From DASUPK01 sp963821705 (lineage in GTDB: Bacteria > Actinomycetota > Thermoleophilia > Solirubrobacterales > 70-9), in assembly GCA_963821705.1 (NCBI GenBank), contig CAWGEV010000006.1:1-64000 (forward strand): a stretch of DNA of 64,000 nt, read 5' to 3'. Position numbers and translations under genes: made by a program. Every line of letters begins with the position of its first letter. Positions within the stretch are counted from its first letter, which is position 1. This document shows, one piece after another, positions 34,661 through 44,002 of this stretch. The notes beneath the pieces are model-generated. The model searched no databases, had not been told where the DNA came from, and saw only the letters and a list, made by a program, of their open reading frames with translations.

Positions 34661-35589
34661 CCGAACCCTCCGCTGACGTACTCACGGGTGCGCTCGGCCC
34701 GGGGCGGCTGAAGACCTGCGTCGGCCGTCGCCGTACTCGACCAGGTCGCCGAGGTACATGAAGCCGACGCGGTCGGCGACGCGCTGGGCCTGCTGGAGGT
34801 TGTGGGTGACGATCACGATCGCGATCTCGGAGCGCAGCCGCACGATCAGCTCCTCGATCATCGTGGGTGGAGATCGGGTCGAGCGCCGAGCAGGGCTCGT
34901 CGAGGAGCAGGACCTCGGGGTTGACCGCGAGCGAGCGGGCGATGCAGAGCCGCTGCTGCTGGCCGCCGGAGAGGCGCAGCGCCGGGTGGTCGAGGTTGTC
35001 CTTGACCTCCTCGAGCAGGCCGGCGCGATCGAGCGCCTCGTCGACCGCCGGCTCGCAGCGCGCGCTTCGACGGGCCGCCGCGAGCCGCGCTCGCGCAGCC
35101 CGTAGGCGACGTTGTCGAAGATGCTCATCGGGAACGGGTTCGGCTGCTGGAAGACCATCCCGACCTGGCGCCGCAGCTCGGTGACGTCGAAGCAGGTCGA
35201 TGTCCTCGCCGTCGAGCAGGATCGGCCCGTCGCGGGTCGCGGTCGGCGTCAGGTCGACGAGGCGGTTGAGCGAGCGCAGCAGGGTCGTCTTGCCGCAGCC
35301 CGAGGGGCCGATCAGGCCGAGCACCTCGCCCTGGCGGACCTGCAGCGAGACCCCCTTGACGGCGGGCTTGCCGCCGTAGGCGATGCTCGAGCTCGCTCGG
35401 TCCGCATGCGCTCGCTCGACCTGCGCGCGCTTGGCCGTCGCGCTTGCGCGGCGCGCTGAGCAGCCCGCGACGGCGGTCGTCCTTGACCGTCTGCGCGGCG
35501 TCCGTTGCGACGCTTCGGCGGCTCGACGACCGTCGGCTCGTCGTCGACCACGATCCGGCGAACAGGGGGTGGGTCGTCAGCGGGTCCAC
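34657..35589 (-). CDS. pstB: Phosphate ABC transporter ATP-binding protein, copy 1, frameshifted
   Basis: About 310 residues, including an N-terminal extension of about 60 residues not seen in copy 2. The ATPase motifs are intact: GLIGPSGCGKTTLLRSLNRL, the Q-loop VFQQPNPFPMSI, signature LSGGQQQRLC, Walker B VLLLDEPCSALDP, and VIVTHNLQQAQRV. It ends EYVSGGFG, as copy 2 ends YVSGRFG. AAGGAG precedes the GTG start at 35589. At least four indels. Powers phosphate import with PstC1/PstA1. Confidence 0.82.
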
Positions 35590-36621
35590 TGGATCGCTCC
35601 TTCTGCGGGACGATCAGGTCGACCACGAAGTTCAGGACGATCACGATGATCAGCAGCACGAATGCCGCGGCGTAGGCCTTCTCGGGGCGTTGCCCTCGCC
35701 GGCCGGCGAGTTGTTGTAGACGTAGCTGGTCAGCGTGCTGCCGGTGCCCTGCAGGGTGCCGAGGACCGGCGCGCTCCCCTGACGGCTGGAGCGTGAGCGA
35801 GGCGCCGAGCAGGATCACGACGATCGCGGTGTCGCCGGCGATCCGGCCCATGCCGAGGGTCGATCCCGGTCGCGATGCCCGGGCGCGAGGCCGGCAGCAG
35901 CACGCGGCGGATCGTCGAGATCTTGTCCTTGCCGAGCGCGTAGGAGGCCTCGCGCACGTGCGCCGGGATCGACTGCAGCGCCTCGCGCGTCGCCCCGACG
36001 ACCAGCGGCAGCGCGATCAGCGACATCATCGCCCCGGCGGTGAAGAAGGAGCGGCCGAAGACCGCGCCGCCCTCGGCCGTGAAGGAGAGGAAGCCGAAGA
36101 TGCCCTGCGTGAAGATCAGCAGGCCGAAGATCGCCAGCACGATCGTCGGCGTGCCGGCGACGATCTCGACGCCGGACTCGACCGCCCGCGCGAGCCCGGC
36201 GGGCCGCGCCGTACTCGCTGAGCCAGACCGCGATCGCCGACTCCGACCGGCAGCGCGATCAGCGGTGCCGAGCATGGTCAGGATCAGCGTGCCCAGGATC
36301 GGGTCGAGGAAGCCGCCGCGTCTGCGCCTGGTCGAGGCCTCGACTGTACGACCGGGGCTGACGATCACGTCGAGGCTGACGTACTGGAGCCCGCGGAACA
36401 GCATGTAGATGACGATCGCGGCGGCGATCAGCGCAGAGCAGCGATGCCCGGCGACCCAGGCCAGTGCCGACGCCGATCCGGTCGACGAGGCTCCAGGCGA
36501 CCTCTCCTCGCGCCGGCGCGCAGCGGCCGGTCGCGGCGGGGCAGCTTCGGGGCGGCCGGCGCCGCCGGTCGCCGCAGGCGCGGCGACGCGTCTCCGCGCT
36601 GTCGGCGTGCGTGCTCATCAT
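35577..36621 (-). CDS. pstA: Phosphate ABC transporter permease, PstA, copy 1, frameshifted
   Basis: About 347 residues. Recognisable PstA segments are MLFRGLQYVSLDVIVSPG, GTPTIVLAIFGLLIFTQGIFGFLSF, SFFTAGAMMSLIALPLVV, the coupling helix SIPAHVREASYALGKDKISTIRRVLLP and a last membrane helix FVLLIIVIVLNFVVDLI. It starts with ATGATGAGC overlapping the pstC1 stop, and its TGA (35577-35579) lies just inside pstB1. Five or more indels. Forms the channel with PstC1. Confidence 0.75.
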
Positions 36622-37641
36622 CGCGCGAGCAGCGTGTAGCGGCGCAGCGAGCGGCGGGCCGTCCCAGCCGCGCGAAGGAGAGGAATGCCGCTGGAGACCA
36701 GCAGGACCGCCGCGAATGCGTAGAGCGTCTGCCCGAACGGCTACGACCGAGAGGCCCTCGGCGTTGTCGACGATCGTCGCGGCGAGCGGCCGCGCCGGCT
36801 CGAGGAAGAAGATCGAGCCCGTCGAGCGGGTTCGGCGCGAAGCCGATCGACCCGGAGACCATCGAGAGCATGATCGCCTCGCCGAGGGCGCGCGCCGTGG
36901 CCAGCACCGCGGCGGCGACGATCGCCGGCCGGGCGGCCCGCACGGTGACCGTCCACAGCGCCCGCCAGCGGTTGACGCCGAGCGCGACGGCGCCCTCGCG
37001 TCCAGCTCGTCGGCACCGCCCGCAGCGCGTCGACGACGATCGCGATCATGATCGGGGTGATCATCACCGTGAGGATCAGGATGCCGACCGCCGATGCTGG
37101 AGCCGTCGAGCTGGATCACGCCCGCGACCGACGTCCTTCGCGCTGCTCGGTGATGAGGTGGTTGCCGACGAAGGGGACGATGACGAGGATCCCGATCAGC
37201 CCGTAGATCACCGACGGCACCGCCGCCAGCAGCCGCACGACCGGCTCGAGCACCCGGCGCAGCGCGCTCGGGCGCGAACTCGACGATGAACATCGCCGAG
37301 AGCAGCGCGAACGCCGTCGCGATGATCACGGCGCCGAACCGGTGATCAGGGCCGTCGCGTAGATCAGCGGCCAGGCGTGCATCGTGTAGACGTAGTGGCT
37401 CGGATCGGCCGGCGAGTTGAAGATGTTCGTCAGCTCGTCGTCGACGTTGCCGCCGGCCAGGGGCTGAACCAGTCGAGGCCGTTGTGGGAGAACGACGGCC
37501 AGGCCTTGGCGAAGACGAAGATGATCATGCCGGCGATCAGCGACCAGGACGACGCACGCCAGCGCGCCGAGCATGAGCTCGGCGCGCTGGTCGACTGCGG
37601 TTCCTCGGTCCCGCCTTTTGGAGACCGAAACGGCGTCTCAT
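36618..37641 (-). CDS. pstC: Phosphate ABC transporter permease, PstC, copy 1, frameshifted
   Basis: About 340 residues. Segments: IAGMIIFVFAKAWPSFSHNGLDW, PLIYATALITGSA, IIATAFALLSAMFIVEFAPE, GILILTVMITPIMIAIVVDALR, the coupling region, and LATARALGEAIMLSMVSGSIGF, the well-kept PstC ending region, then RYTLLAR. Its ATG shares a base with the pstS1 stop (TGATG). Many indels, so topology cannot be counted exactly. Confidence 0.75.
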
Positions 37642-38461
37642 CAGTGCAGCGGCACCCAATCCGTGCCGATGATCTGGTTCGCCCTGTTGTTGTGGGTGAC
37701 CCAGTTGATGAACTTCTTGACACCGCCAACCGGAGCGCCGCGCGTAACGAAGTAGAAGCTACGCACGCCTCCGTACTGGAATGACGTTGGCGTTCCGCAG
37801 GGTGCACGCGACACCGTTGTAGTTGACGGTGTGCACGCCGTTCGTGAACGCCAGCGAGACGTAGCCGATCCCTGGGGATCACTCTGGACGCCCTGCTGAA
37901 CGAGGCCGTTCGAGGCCTTGCGCGGCGACGAACGATCCCTGGTTGGTGCCGCCCAGGAAGATGTTCCTGAACGCGTCGTGCGTGCCCGACGTCGGGGCGC
38001 GCCCGATCGGGTCGATGCTGCCGCTGATCGGAGCCCCTGGGACCTGGCTCCAGTTGGTGAACGTCGGGCCGACGAAGATGTTCTTGATCGTGGCCTGAGT
38101 GATGTTCCCAAGCGGGTTGGAGTTGTTGGTGATGATGCAGATCGCGTCGCGCGCGATCTTCGGTGAACACGAGTCCGCCCGGGTCGCCGGCTGCGGGTCG
38201 CGCGACGAGGCGCCGATCGAGACACGGCCCTTCGAGACGTCGGAGATGCCGACGTTCGAACCGCCCTGAAGGATCCGGAAGCCGAACTTCTTCCCCTTCT
38301 TGGTCTTGATCCAGGCCCTGGCCAGCTGCAGTCTCCAGCGGGAAGACCGAGGTCGATCCGCTGATCGTGATGATCTTCTTCGCCTGCGCCGCGGCGGGCA
38401 CCGCCGCGAACAGCGACAGGGCGGCGATCACCGCCATGAGGCGAATTCCTCTACGTGACAC
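37641..38461 (-). CDS. pstS: Phosphate-binding protein PstS, copy 1, frameshifted
   Basis: About 273 residues. GTG 38461 is chosen because AAAGGAG lies 8 bases upstream; the signal peptide is then SRRGIRLMAVIAALSLFAAVPAAAQA with no lipobox, so this copy appears secreted rather than lipid-anchored, unlike copy 2. The mature start ITISGSTSVFPL carries the Ser/Thr phosphate ligands. Later segments include NSNPLG, IFVGPTF-like and VNYNGVACTLRN-like stretches and the end WVPLH. Several indels. Preceded by a four-unit PHO-type box. Confidence 0.8.
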
Positions 38462-38524
38462 TAAGTGCTCCTTTCGGTCTCTCAAACGAGGACGGCGGCA
38501 GTGTCTCCGCGAGGCGCCAGGGGT

Positions 38525-38568
38525 GGTGTGACTAGACCGTGACCATCCTGTAACAGCGATGTAAATAC
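38525..38568 (-). promoter_or_regulatory. PHO-type box 1: four 11-bp direct repeats upstream of pstS1
   Basis: On the minus strand four consecutive 11-mers read GTATTTACATC, GCTGTTACAGG, ATGGTCACGGT and CTAGTCACACC: each has a TTACA/GTCAC core at the same place. Tandem 11-bp repeats with a GTTCAC-like core are the known binding pattern of PhoP/PhoB-type regulators in actinobacteria. It lies 63 bp before the start codon. Confidence 0.75.
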
Positions 38569-38650
38569 GCCTCAGTGCAGGGATAAACCCCGTCAGCTGC
38601 CCGGCTTTGGCGACCGCCAAACCAAGCGCGGAGTCCGCCCTCCCCAGAAC

Positions 38651-38682
38651 GACGGCGGCCGCGCTTTCGCGCGGCCGCCGTC
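38651..38682. terminator. Strong hairpin downstream of the secreted repeat protein
   Basis: A perfect 14-bp stem (GACGGCGGCCGCGC / GCGCGGCCGCCGTC) with a TTTC loop lies 62 bp past the stop of the minus-strand gene ending at 38744 and before the pstS1 PHO box. No T-run, as is common in GC-rich actinobacteria. Confidence 0.7.
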
Positions 38683-38743
38683 TGGAAAGGAGAGGCTGCT
38701 CAGAGCCGCCTCATTACGGGTCGCGCTGCGCGCGCCCTCGCAT

Positions 38744-39988
38744 CTACTTCTTCTTGCCGCCCTTGCACTTGCCGAAGCCGCTGACGGCAATCGACTGTGG
38801 AGCGGACGTGTACTCGCCGGCCGTGCTGCCCAGCACCGGCTCACCCATCGCGATCAGCCAAGCCTTCGTCTTCGGCTCGCCCTTGCGCTGGCAGGGGACC
38901 GAGTCGAACCCGATGGTCTGCTGGACGGTGTTGCCGCCGCTGACCGCCTGGCCGTTCGGCAGCAGCGTCGTCTGGGTCTGACGGTCGACGATGCCGCAGC
39001 CGAACCCGGCACCCGGGAACGCTCCCGAGCACTGGTCCAGAGCACCCTCGTTGGCGCCGCCGCCCGAGGTCCCGGAGACGAGAGGCTCGTCGCCGGGCAG
39101 GTCGATCGACTTGTTGCTGTAGAGCGCCCACGCCCGGATCGTGCGACTGCAAGCTGAACGTCAGGGTCTGGTCGCCGGGAACGGACGCCGGCGTGACGGA
39201 GCCCGTGCAGGAGATCGGGAAATTGTCGACTCCCGCTGACTTCGTCGCGCTGCTCTGCTTCGCTCCGCCGCTCGAGGAGCAGCCCTTGTAGGCCTTCAGG
39301 CTGACCGGGATCGGCTCGGAGATGAATTCGCCGACCGTGGTCGAGTCACCGGTCACCGTGAACGAGGTGACGGGCGGCTCGCCGCCGATGAACAGGTAGA
39401 GCTGCACCGGATCCTTGCCGGTCTTGCACGGGTTCGAGCCCCAGGGTGATCTTCTGCCTCACCTGGGTCCCGGCCGGGATCAGCTCGGTGCATGGCGCCC
39501 CGACGATCCCGTTCCGGTTCGGGTCCGTGCTCGTGCCGGTCCGCCACCTTCTTGAACCCACCGCAGGTGAGTGGCGTCGAGGTAGACGTCGGATACGGCG
39601 GAACGGGAGAGGTCCAACCCGTGGTCCCGGGCGGTTGCGTGCCCGGAGCCGCGCGGTCGGGGACTCCACAGCCGAAGCCGACGCCCGACCCGCTACAGGT
39701 CAGGAACGAGCTGGCCGCCCCGGCGCTGGGGGCGCCGAAGCTCTTGATCTTCTTGTTGCTGCCCACGCTGAACGCGCGAACCGTGGCGTCGCAGCTCCAC
39801 TTCAGCGTCGCCGACGGTCCCGGCTTGCCCTTGGGCGTCAGCTTCGCGTGGCAGTTGGCGACGTTCGATGCAGAGGCGGTCGAGGCCGACCCGAGGGCGA
39901 TGATGCCCAGGACGCCGGCCGCTGAGACGAGAACAGCGATCCGCCGCATGCCCCGCCAGCCGCGCTCGGATCGAGATGTGTTGATCAC
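38744..39988 (-). CDS. Secreted Ser/Gly-rich protein with an internal repeat, frameshifted
   Basis: About 414 residues. GTG 39988 follows AAGGAG. The signal peptide (RRIAVLVSAAGVLGIIALGSASTASA) ends near residue 40. The mature protein has at least two copies of a unit with a C-S-G...GxGFGCGxxDR core (VGFGCGVPDRAAPG and AGFGCGIVDRQTQT), each with further Cys residues, and ends in the basic tail GFGKCKGGKKK. About three indels. I do not recognise the family. A PHO-type box lies upstream, so phosphate-starvation control is likely. The many Cys suggest disulphide-stabilised beta domains. Confidence 0.65.
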
Positions 39989-40103
39989 TTGAGTGGCTCC
40001 TTCACGTGGTGCGAGGGTGCCCCTCAGGCGAAGCCGAGGAGCAACCCGCTTTTTGTTGGTCCGCCGGGGGCGGACGCGCGCCAGTCTTTATTGACGGGGG
40101 TGC

Positions 40104-40147
40104 CGGGATGTTGCGATCCGGTGTACGGGATGTAAACGCGGTGACAA
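40104..40147 (-). promoter_or_regulatory. PHO-type box 2 upstream of the secreted repeat protein
   Basis: Minus-strand 11-mers TTGTCACCGCG, TTTACATCCCG, TACACCGGATC and GCAACATCCCG keep an 11-bp rhythm of TCAC/TTACA/TACAC/AACA cores, weaker than the other boxes. It lies 115 bp before GTG 39988, in the 350-bp gap to the divergent gene; the rest of the gap holds nothing else I can name. Confidence 0.55.
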
Positions 40148-40338
40148 CGGAGGCATGCCGGGCGACTCGGACACCCCGTTTGAAGTAACCGTTTCTTCGC
40201 AAAGTCGTCACTTCCACGTAACGCCGCAGGCGGTCGGTCCCCCCAGAATCCTGGAACGGAATGCACGCCTCCCGATGGAGACGCGCACGTAGGGCGGCCA
40301 GTCATCCTGGCCTTAGGTCCTCCGATCACTCTGAGGCG

Positions 40339-41262
40339 ATGCCAGAGGCTCCGACAGCCCGCTCCGGTTGGCGTCGCGCCCTGAGGGCGACCTGGACGAT
40401 CGGGGCCCCCGCGCTGGTGGTCCTGATGCTCGTCGTCGTCGGGCTCACCCGGGGCGAGTCCGTCTTCAACGCGATCGCCACCGTCCCGCCCTGGGCGATC
40501 GCCGCAGCGACCATGGCTCACCTGCTCACGCTGGCCCTGAGGACCGAAGCCTGGAGGACCGTCCTGCGCGCCGCGGGCGCCAAGGGACTCAGCAACCGGG
40601 CGCTCCACACCGCGAACGCCGGTGCCTTCCTCGCCGGGACCGTGCAGGGCCAGGCGGCCATGCCGGCTCGCATCGCCCTGCTGAGGCGCCTCGGTGGCCG
40701 GGATGCCCCGGACGTGGCCCAGATCGCGCTCGCGGACGCCCCGATCTTCATGTTCGAGGTCTGCACCTCCGCGCTGCTCGCCGCCGTCGCGTCGACCGCG
40801 GTCGGCGCCGTTCCTCCCTGGATCCCCTGGGCGATCCTCGCGGGCGCCATCGCCGTCCTCGTCGCGCTGCGGGTCGTGTTCGCCCGCTTCCGCGACCGCC
40901 GCTTCGCCGCGGGCCTGGGCGTGCTCGCTCAGGCCGACCTGCGAAACCGACTGGCGAGCGTGGTCGCGGCGTTCACGGGCATGGCCCTGCTGCGTACCTG
41001 GATCGTGCTTGCCGCCTTCGGCCTACCCTCCGACCCGGCCCACGTCTGCCTCGTCCTGTTCACGATGGGGACGGTGGGCCTCCTGCCGATCGGGGTCGGG
41101 ACCGGGCCTGCGGCGACCGTCGCCGCCCTCGGGACCACTTCGCTCGCGGCCGCGACCGCGGCCGGGATGGTGGTCAGCACCGCGACGGTGCTGGCCGTCC
41201 TGATCTACGCGGGAGCCTGCTGGGCATGGCGGGCGCTCGCCCCCGCGCCCTCCCCGGCCTAG
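40339..41262 (+). CDS. UPF0104/YbhN-like (lysylphosphatidylglycerol-synthase TM-region) membrane protein
   Basis: A 307-residue protein with about eight membrane helices. Helix-rich segments with the family pattern: LALRTEAWRTVLRAAG after helix 2, HTANAGAFLAGTVQGQAAMPARIALLRRL, then FTMGTVGLLPIGVGTGPAATVAALG. Family members are linked to flipping or transfer of lipids or lipid-linked sugars. An ATG 26 codons upstream is possible but the earlier segment is Arg/Ser-rich. Its stop directly abuts the phoU stop on the other strand. Confidence 0.75.
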   Translation: MPEAPTARSGWRRALRATWTIGAPALVVLMLVVVGLTRGESVFNAIATVPPWAIAAATMAHLLTLALRTEAWRTVLRAAGAKGLSNRALHTANAGAFLAGTVQGQAAMPARIALLRRLGGRDAPDVAQIALADAPIFMFEVCTSALLAAVASTAVGAVPPWIPWAILAGAIAVLVALRVVFARFRDRRFAAGLGVLAQADLRNRLASVVAAFTGMALLRTWIVLAAFGLPSDPAHVCLVLFTMGTVGLLPIGVGTGPAATVAALGTTSLAAATAAGMVVSTATVLAVLIYAGACWAWRALAPAPSPA

Positions 41263-41964
41263 TCAGCTCGAGGGAAGCGGGGCCTGCCCCGGGTGCGAGG
41301 CGTCCTCGAACTCGCGGAAGAGCCCGGTGACGACGAACGCGACCTGCTCGCCGATGTCGACGGCGTTGTCGCCGATCCGCTCGAGGGCGCGCGCGACGAG
41401 CATCATCGTCATCGCCCATTCGCGGGTGTCCTTGTCCTCCCCCACCTGGACCGCGATCTGGAAGCACTCCTTGTTCAGGTCGTCGATCAGGTCGTCCTGC
41501 CGGACCAGGTCGCGGGCGAACTCGACGTCGCGCGCCTCGAATGCCTTCTTCGCCTGGGAGAGCATCGTGCGGCCCTGCTTGCCCATCAGCAGGATGCGGT
41601 CCACCATCTCGTCGTGGACCGGCGCGTCGTGGCCGGTCAACGGGATGACCTTGGAGATGTTCACGCACTGATCGCCCATCCGCTCGATCGAGTGCATGAC
41701 GTGGAGCAGCGCCGAGATCAGCCTCAGGTCCGTGGCGACCGGGGCCTGAGTGGCGAGCAGGGTGAGGATCTCCTGGTGGACCTCCAGATAGCGGCCGTCG
41801 ATCCGGTCGTCGTCGGCGATCACCAGCTCCGCCAGCTCCATGTCCTGGTGCTCCACGGCCTCCATGGTGCGGTCGAGCGAGGCGATCACCAGGTCGAGGC
41901 CGCCGAGGGCGTTCTTCTCGAGGGTTTCGAGGTGGTCCTGGTAGTGGAGCCTTGCCTCGGGCAT
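41263..41964 (-). CDS. phoU: Phosphate signalling protein PhoU
   Basis: A 233-residue protein of two three-helix bundles. Each bundle holds an acidic metal-binding motif: LISALLHVMHSIERMGDQCVNIS and MTMMLVARALERIGDNAVDIGEQV, the E-R-[IM]-GD pair typical of PhoU. It links Pst transport state to the sensor kinase and keeps the Pho regulon off when phosphate is plentiful. ATG shares a base with the pstB2 stop (TGATG). Last gene of the pst2 operon; pst1 has no phoU. Confidence 0.95.
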   Translation of the reverse strand: MPEARLHYQDHLETLEKNALGGLDLVIASLDRTMEAVEHQDMELAELVIADDDRIDGRYLEVHQEILTLLATQAPVATDLRLISALLHVMHSIERMGDQCVNISKVIPLTGHDAPVHDEMVDRILLMGKQGRTMLSQAKKAFEARDVEFARDLVRQDDLIDDLNKECFQIAVQVGEDKDTREWAMTMMLVARALERIGDNAVDIGEQVAFVVTGLFREFEDASHPGQAPLPSS

Positions 41965-42854
41965 CAGCCGAACCTCCCGCTGACGTAGTCCTCGGTCTCC
42001 TTCTTGCCGGGCGTCGTGAAGATCTTGTCGGTCGCGTCCATCTCGACCAGGCGTCCGGGCTTGCCGCTCGCCTCGAGGTTGAAGAACGCGGTGACGTCGC
42101 TGGTGCGCGCCGCCTGCTGCATGTTGTGGGTGACGATCACGATCGTGTAGCGATTCTTCAGGTCCCCGATCAGGTCCTCGACCGCGAGGGTCGCGACGGG
42201 GTCGAGCGCCGAGCAGGGCTCGTCCATCAGGAGCACCTCGGGCTCGACGGCGATCGCGCGCGCGATGCAGAGGCGCTGCTGCTGGCCGCCCGAGAGGTCG
42301 GATCCCTTGCGGTCGAGGCGGCTGTTGACCTCCTCCCAGAGATGCGCGCCGCGCAGCGAGCGCTCGACGATGCCGTCCGTCTCCGACTTCGAGAGCCCCT
42401 TCCGGTTGAGAGTCAGCCCCGCCGCGACGTTCTCGTAGACGGACATCGTCGGAAAGGGATTGGGTGCCTGGAAGACCATCCCGACCAGGCGCCGGACCTC
42501 GACCGGATCGACGTTGGGCGCGTAGATGTCCTGGTCGTCGAGGACGACCTCGCCCTCGACCCGGGCGCCGGGCGTGAGCTCATGCATCCGGTTCAGGGAG
42601 CGCAGCATGGTCGTCTTGCCGCAGCCGGAGGAGCCGATCAGGGCCGTCACCTGGTTCGGCTCGATCATCATCGTCACGTCCTTGACGGCGTGGAAGTCTC
42701 CGTAATAGAGGTTCACGTCCTTGACGCTGAAGCGCTTCGCCACGCGCTCGACCTTATCGGCACCGTCCCGCTTGGCCCTCTTCACCGTCTGGGCCAGATC
42801 GCTGGCCATCGCCGAGCTGGTCCCTTCCCTGGTCTTGTCGACTGTCTCCGGCAT
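41964..42854 (-). CDS. pstB: Phosphate ABC transporter ATP-binding protein, copy 2
   Basis: A 296-residue ATPase, intact. Motifs: ALIGSSGCGKTTMLRSLNRM, VGMVFQAPNPFPTMSVYENV, LSGGQQQRLCIARAIA, VLLMDEPCSALDPVAT and IVIVTHNMQQAARTSD; it ends DYVSGRFG. An N-terminal extension of about 45 charged residues precedes the NLYYGDFHAV start of the core. AGGAGAAAG before the ATG. Imports phosphate with PstC2/PstA2. Confidence 0.95.
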   Translation of the reverse strand: MPETVDKTREGTSSAMASDLAQTVKRAKRDGADKVERVAKRFSVKDVNLYYGDFHAVKDVTMMIEPNQVTALIGSSGCGKTTMLRSLNRMHELTPGARVEGEVVLDDQDIYAPNVDPVEVRRLVGMVFQAPNPFPTMSVYENVAAGLTLNRKGLSKSETDGIVERSLRGAHLWEEVNSRLDRKGSDLSGGQQQRLCIARAIAVEPEVLLMDEPCSALDPVATLAVEDLIGDLKNRYTIVIVTHNMQQAARTSDVTAFFNLEASGKPGRLVEMDATDKIFTTPGKKETEDYVSGRFG

Positions 42855-42883
42855 CTTTCTCCTGTCCCTGGTCAATGGCGATC

Positions 42884-44002
42884 TCATCCTGATCGAAGGT
42901 CGGTTCCATAGCGGCGGTACACCCAGCGGCCGATCAGACTGAGCAGCATGACGATGACGAGCAGGGTCAGCGCGGCCGCCCAGGCCTTGTCGTAGCCGGC
43001 CTGCGGTGGAACCCCCGGGTTCTTGTACTCGCTGTAGGCATAGACAGCAAGATTCTGCATCCGCCCGTTCAACGGATTTGTGTTGACCGAGTCCACCACC
43101 CCGGTCGTGACCAGCAGCGGGGCGGTCTCGCCGATCACCCGGGCGACGGCGAGCATCACGCCCGTCACAAGGCCGGCGAGCGCGGTCGGCAGGACGATCC
43201 TCGTGACGACCTTCCACTTCGGAGTGCCCAGCGCGTAGGCGGCCTCCCGCAGGTGGTTGGGAACGATCTTGAGGATCTCCTCCGACGAGCGGATCACGAT
43301 CGGGATCATCAGCACCGTGAGCGAGACCGAGCCGATGATCCCGAGCCGGATGCCGGGGCCGAGGAAGAGAGCGAAGAGCGCGTAGGCGAAGAGGCCGGCG
43401 ACGATCGAGGGAATCCCCGTCATCACGTCCACGAAGAAGGTGAGGGCCCGCTTCAGGCGCCCCGTCCCGTACTCGTTCATGTAGACCGCGGCCATGATCC
43501 CGATCGGGACCGAGATCAGTGCGGCGACCCCGGTGATCACCAGCGTGCCGATGATCGCGTGCTCGGCGCCGCCCCCCGCGCCGATGATGCCGCGCTGCGA
43601 TTCGGTGAAGAAGTTGACGTCGAAGCGTGCCAGCCCGCGCTTGACCACCTCGTAGAGAAGTGAGAAAAGCGGGGCGACCGCGAGCGCGAACCCGGTGCAG
43701 ATGCCGAGCGTGACGAGGCGGTCCATCGCCTGGCGACGGCCCTCCGCCATTCGCGACCAGAGGTAGGCCGTGGGCAGTGCGATCACCGCGGTGAGGATGA
43801 GAAGCAGGACGATCGTGAAGCTGCCCGTGACGAGCAGGATCGCCAGCGCGATCAGAGCGGCTCCGCCGACGACGGCCCGCAGGAACCAGGGGGGCAGCGT
43901 CCCGCTACTCACAGTGGGGCCACCGATCACGCCGACGTCCTGCACGGGCTCGAACGGGGCGGCGGGTTCCTCTCCTCTGGGTGGATCGGTCATCTCGTTC
44001 AC
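42884..44002 (-). CDS. pstA: Phosphate ABC transporter permease PstA, copy 2
   Basis: A 372-residue permease, intact, longer than usual: an extra N-terminal part with two membrane helices (residues about 40-80) precedes the standard six-helix core. The EAA-type coupling loop is KIVPNHLREAAYALGTPKWKVVTRIVLPTA, followed by VIGETAPLLVTTGV. The GTG at 44002 directly follows the pstC2 stop; ATG 43993 is an alternative. Confidence 0.92.
   Translation of the reverse strand: MNEMTDPPRGEEPAAPFEPVQDVGVIGGPTVSSGTLPPWFLRAVVGGAALIALAILLVTGSFTIVLLLILTAVIALPTAYLWSRMAEGRRQAMDRLVTLGICTGFALAVAPLFSLLYEVVKRGLARFDVNFFTESQRGIIGAGGGAEHAIIGTLVITGVAALISVPIGIMAAVYMNEYGTGRLKRALTFFVDVMTGIPSIVAGLFAYALFALFLGPGIRLGIIGSVSLTVLMIPIVIRSSEEILKIVPNHLREAAYALGTPKWKVVTRIVLPTALAGLVTGVMLAVARVIGETAPLLVTTGVVDSVNTNPLNGRMQNLAVYAYSEYKNPGVPPQAGYDKAWAAALTLLVIVMLLSLIGRWVYRRYGTDLRSG

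Noticed and set aside
39425..39445. GGGTTCGAGCCCC as a tRNA T-arm
   Set aside because: It lies inside the secreted-protein gene and no acceptor or anticodon arm is around it. No tRNA was found anywhere in the window.
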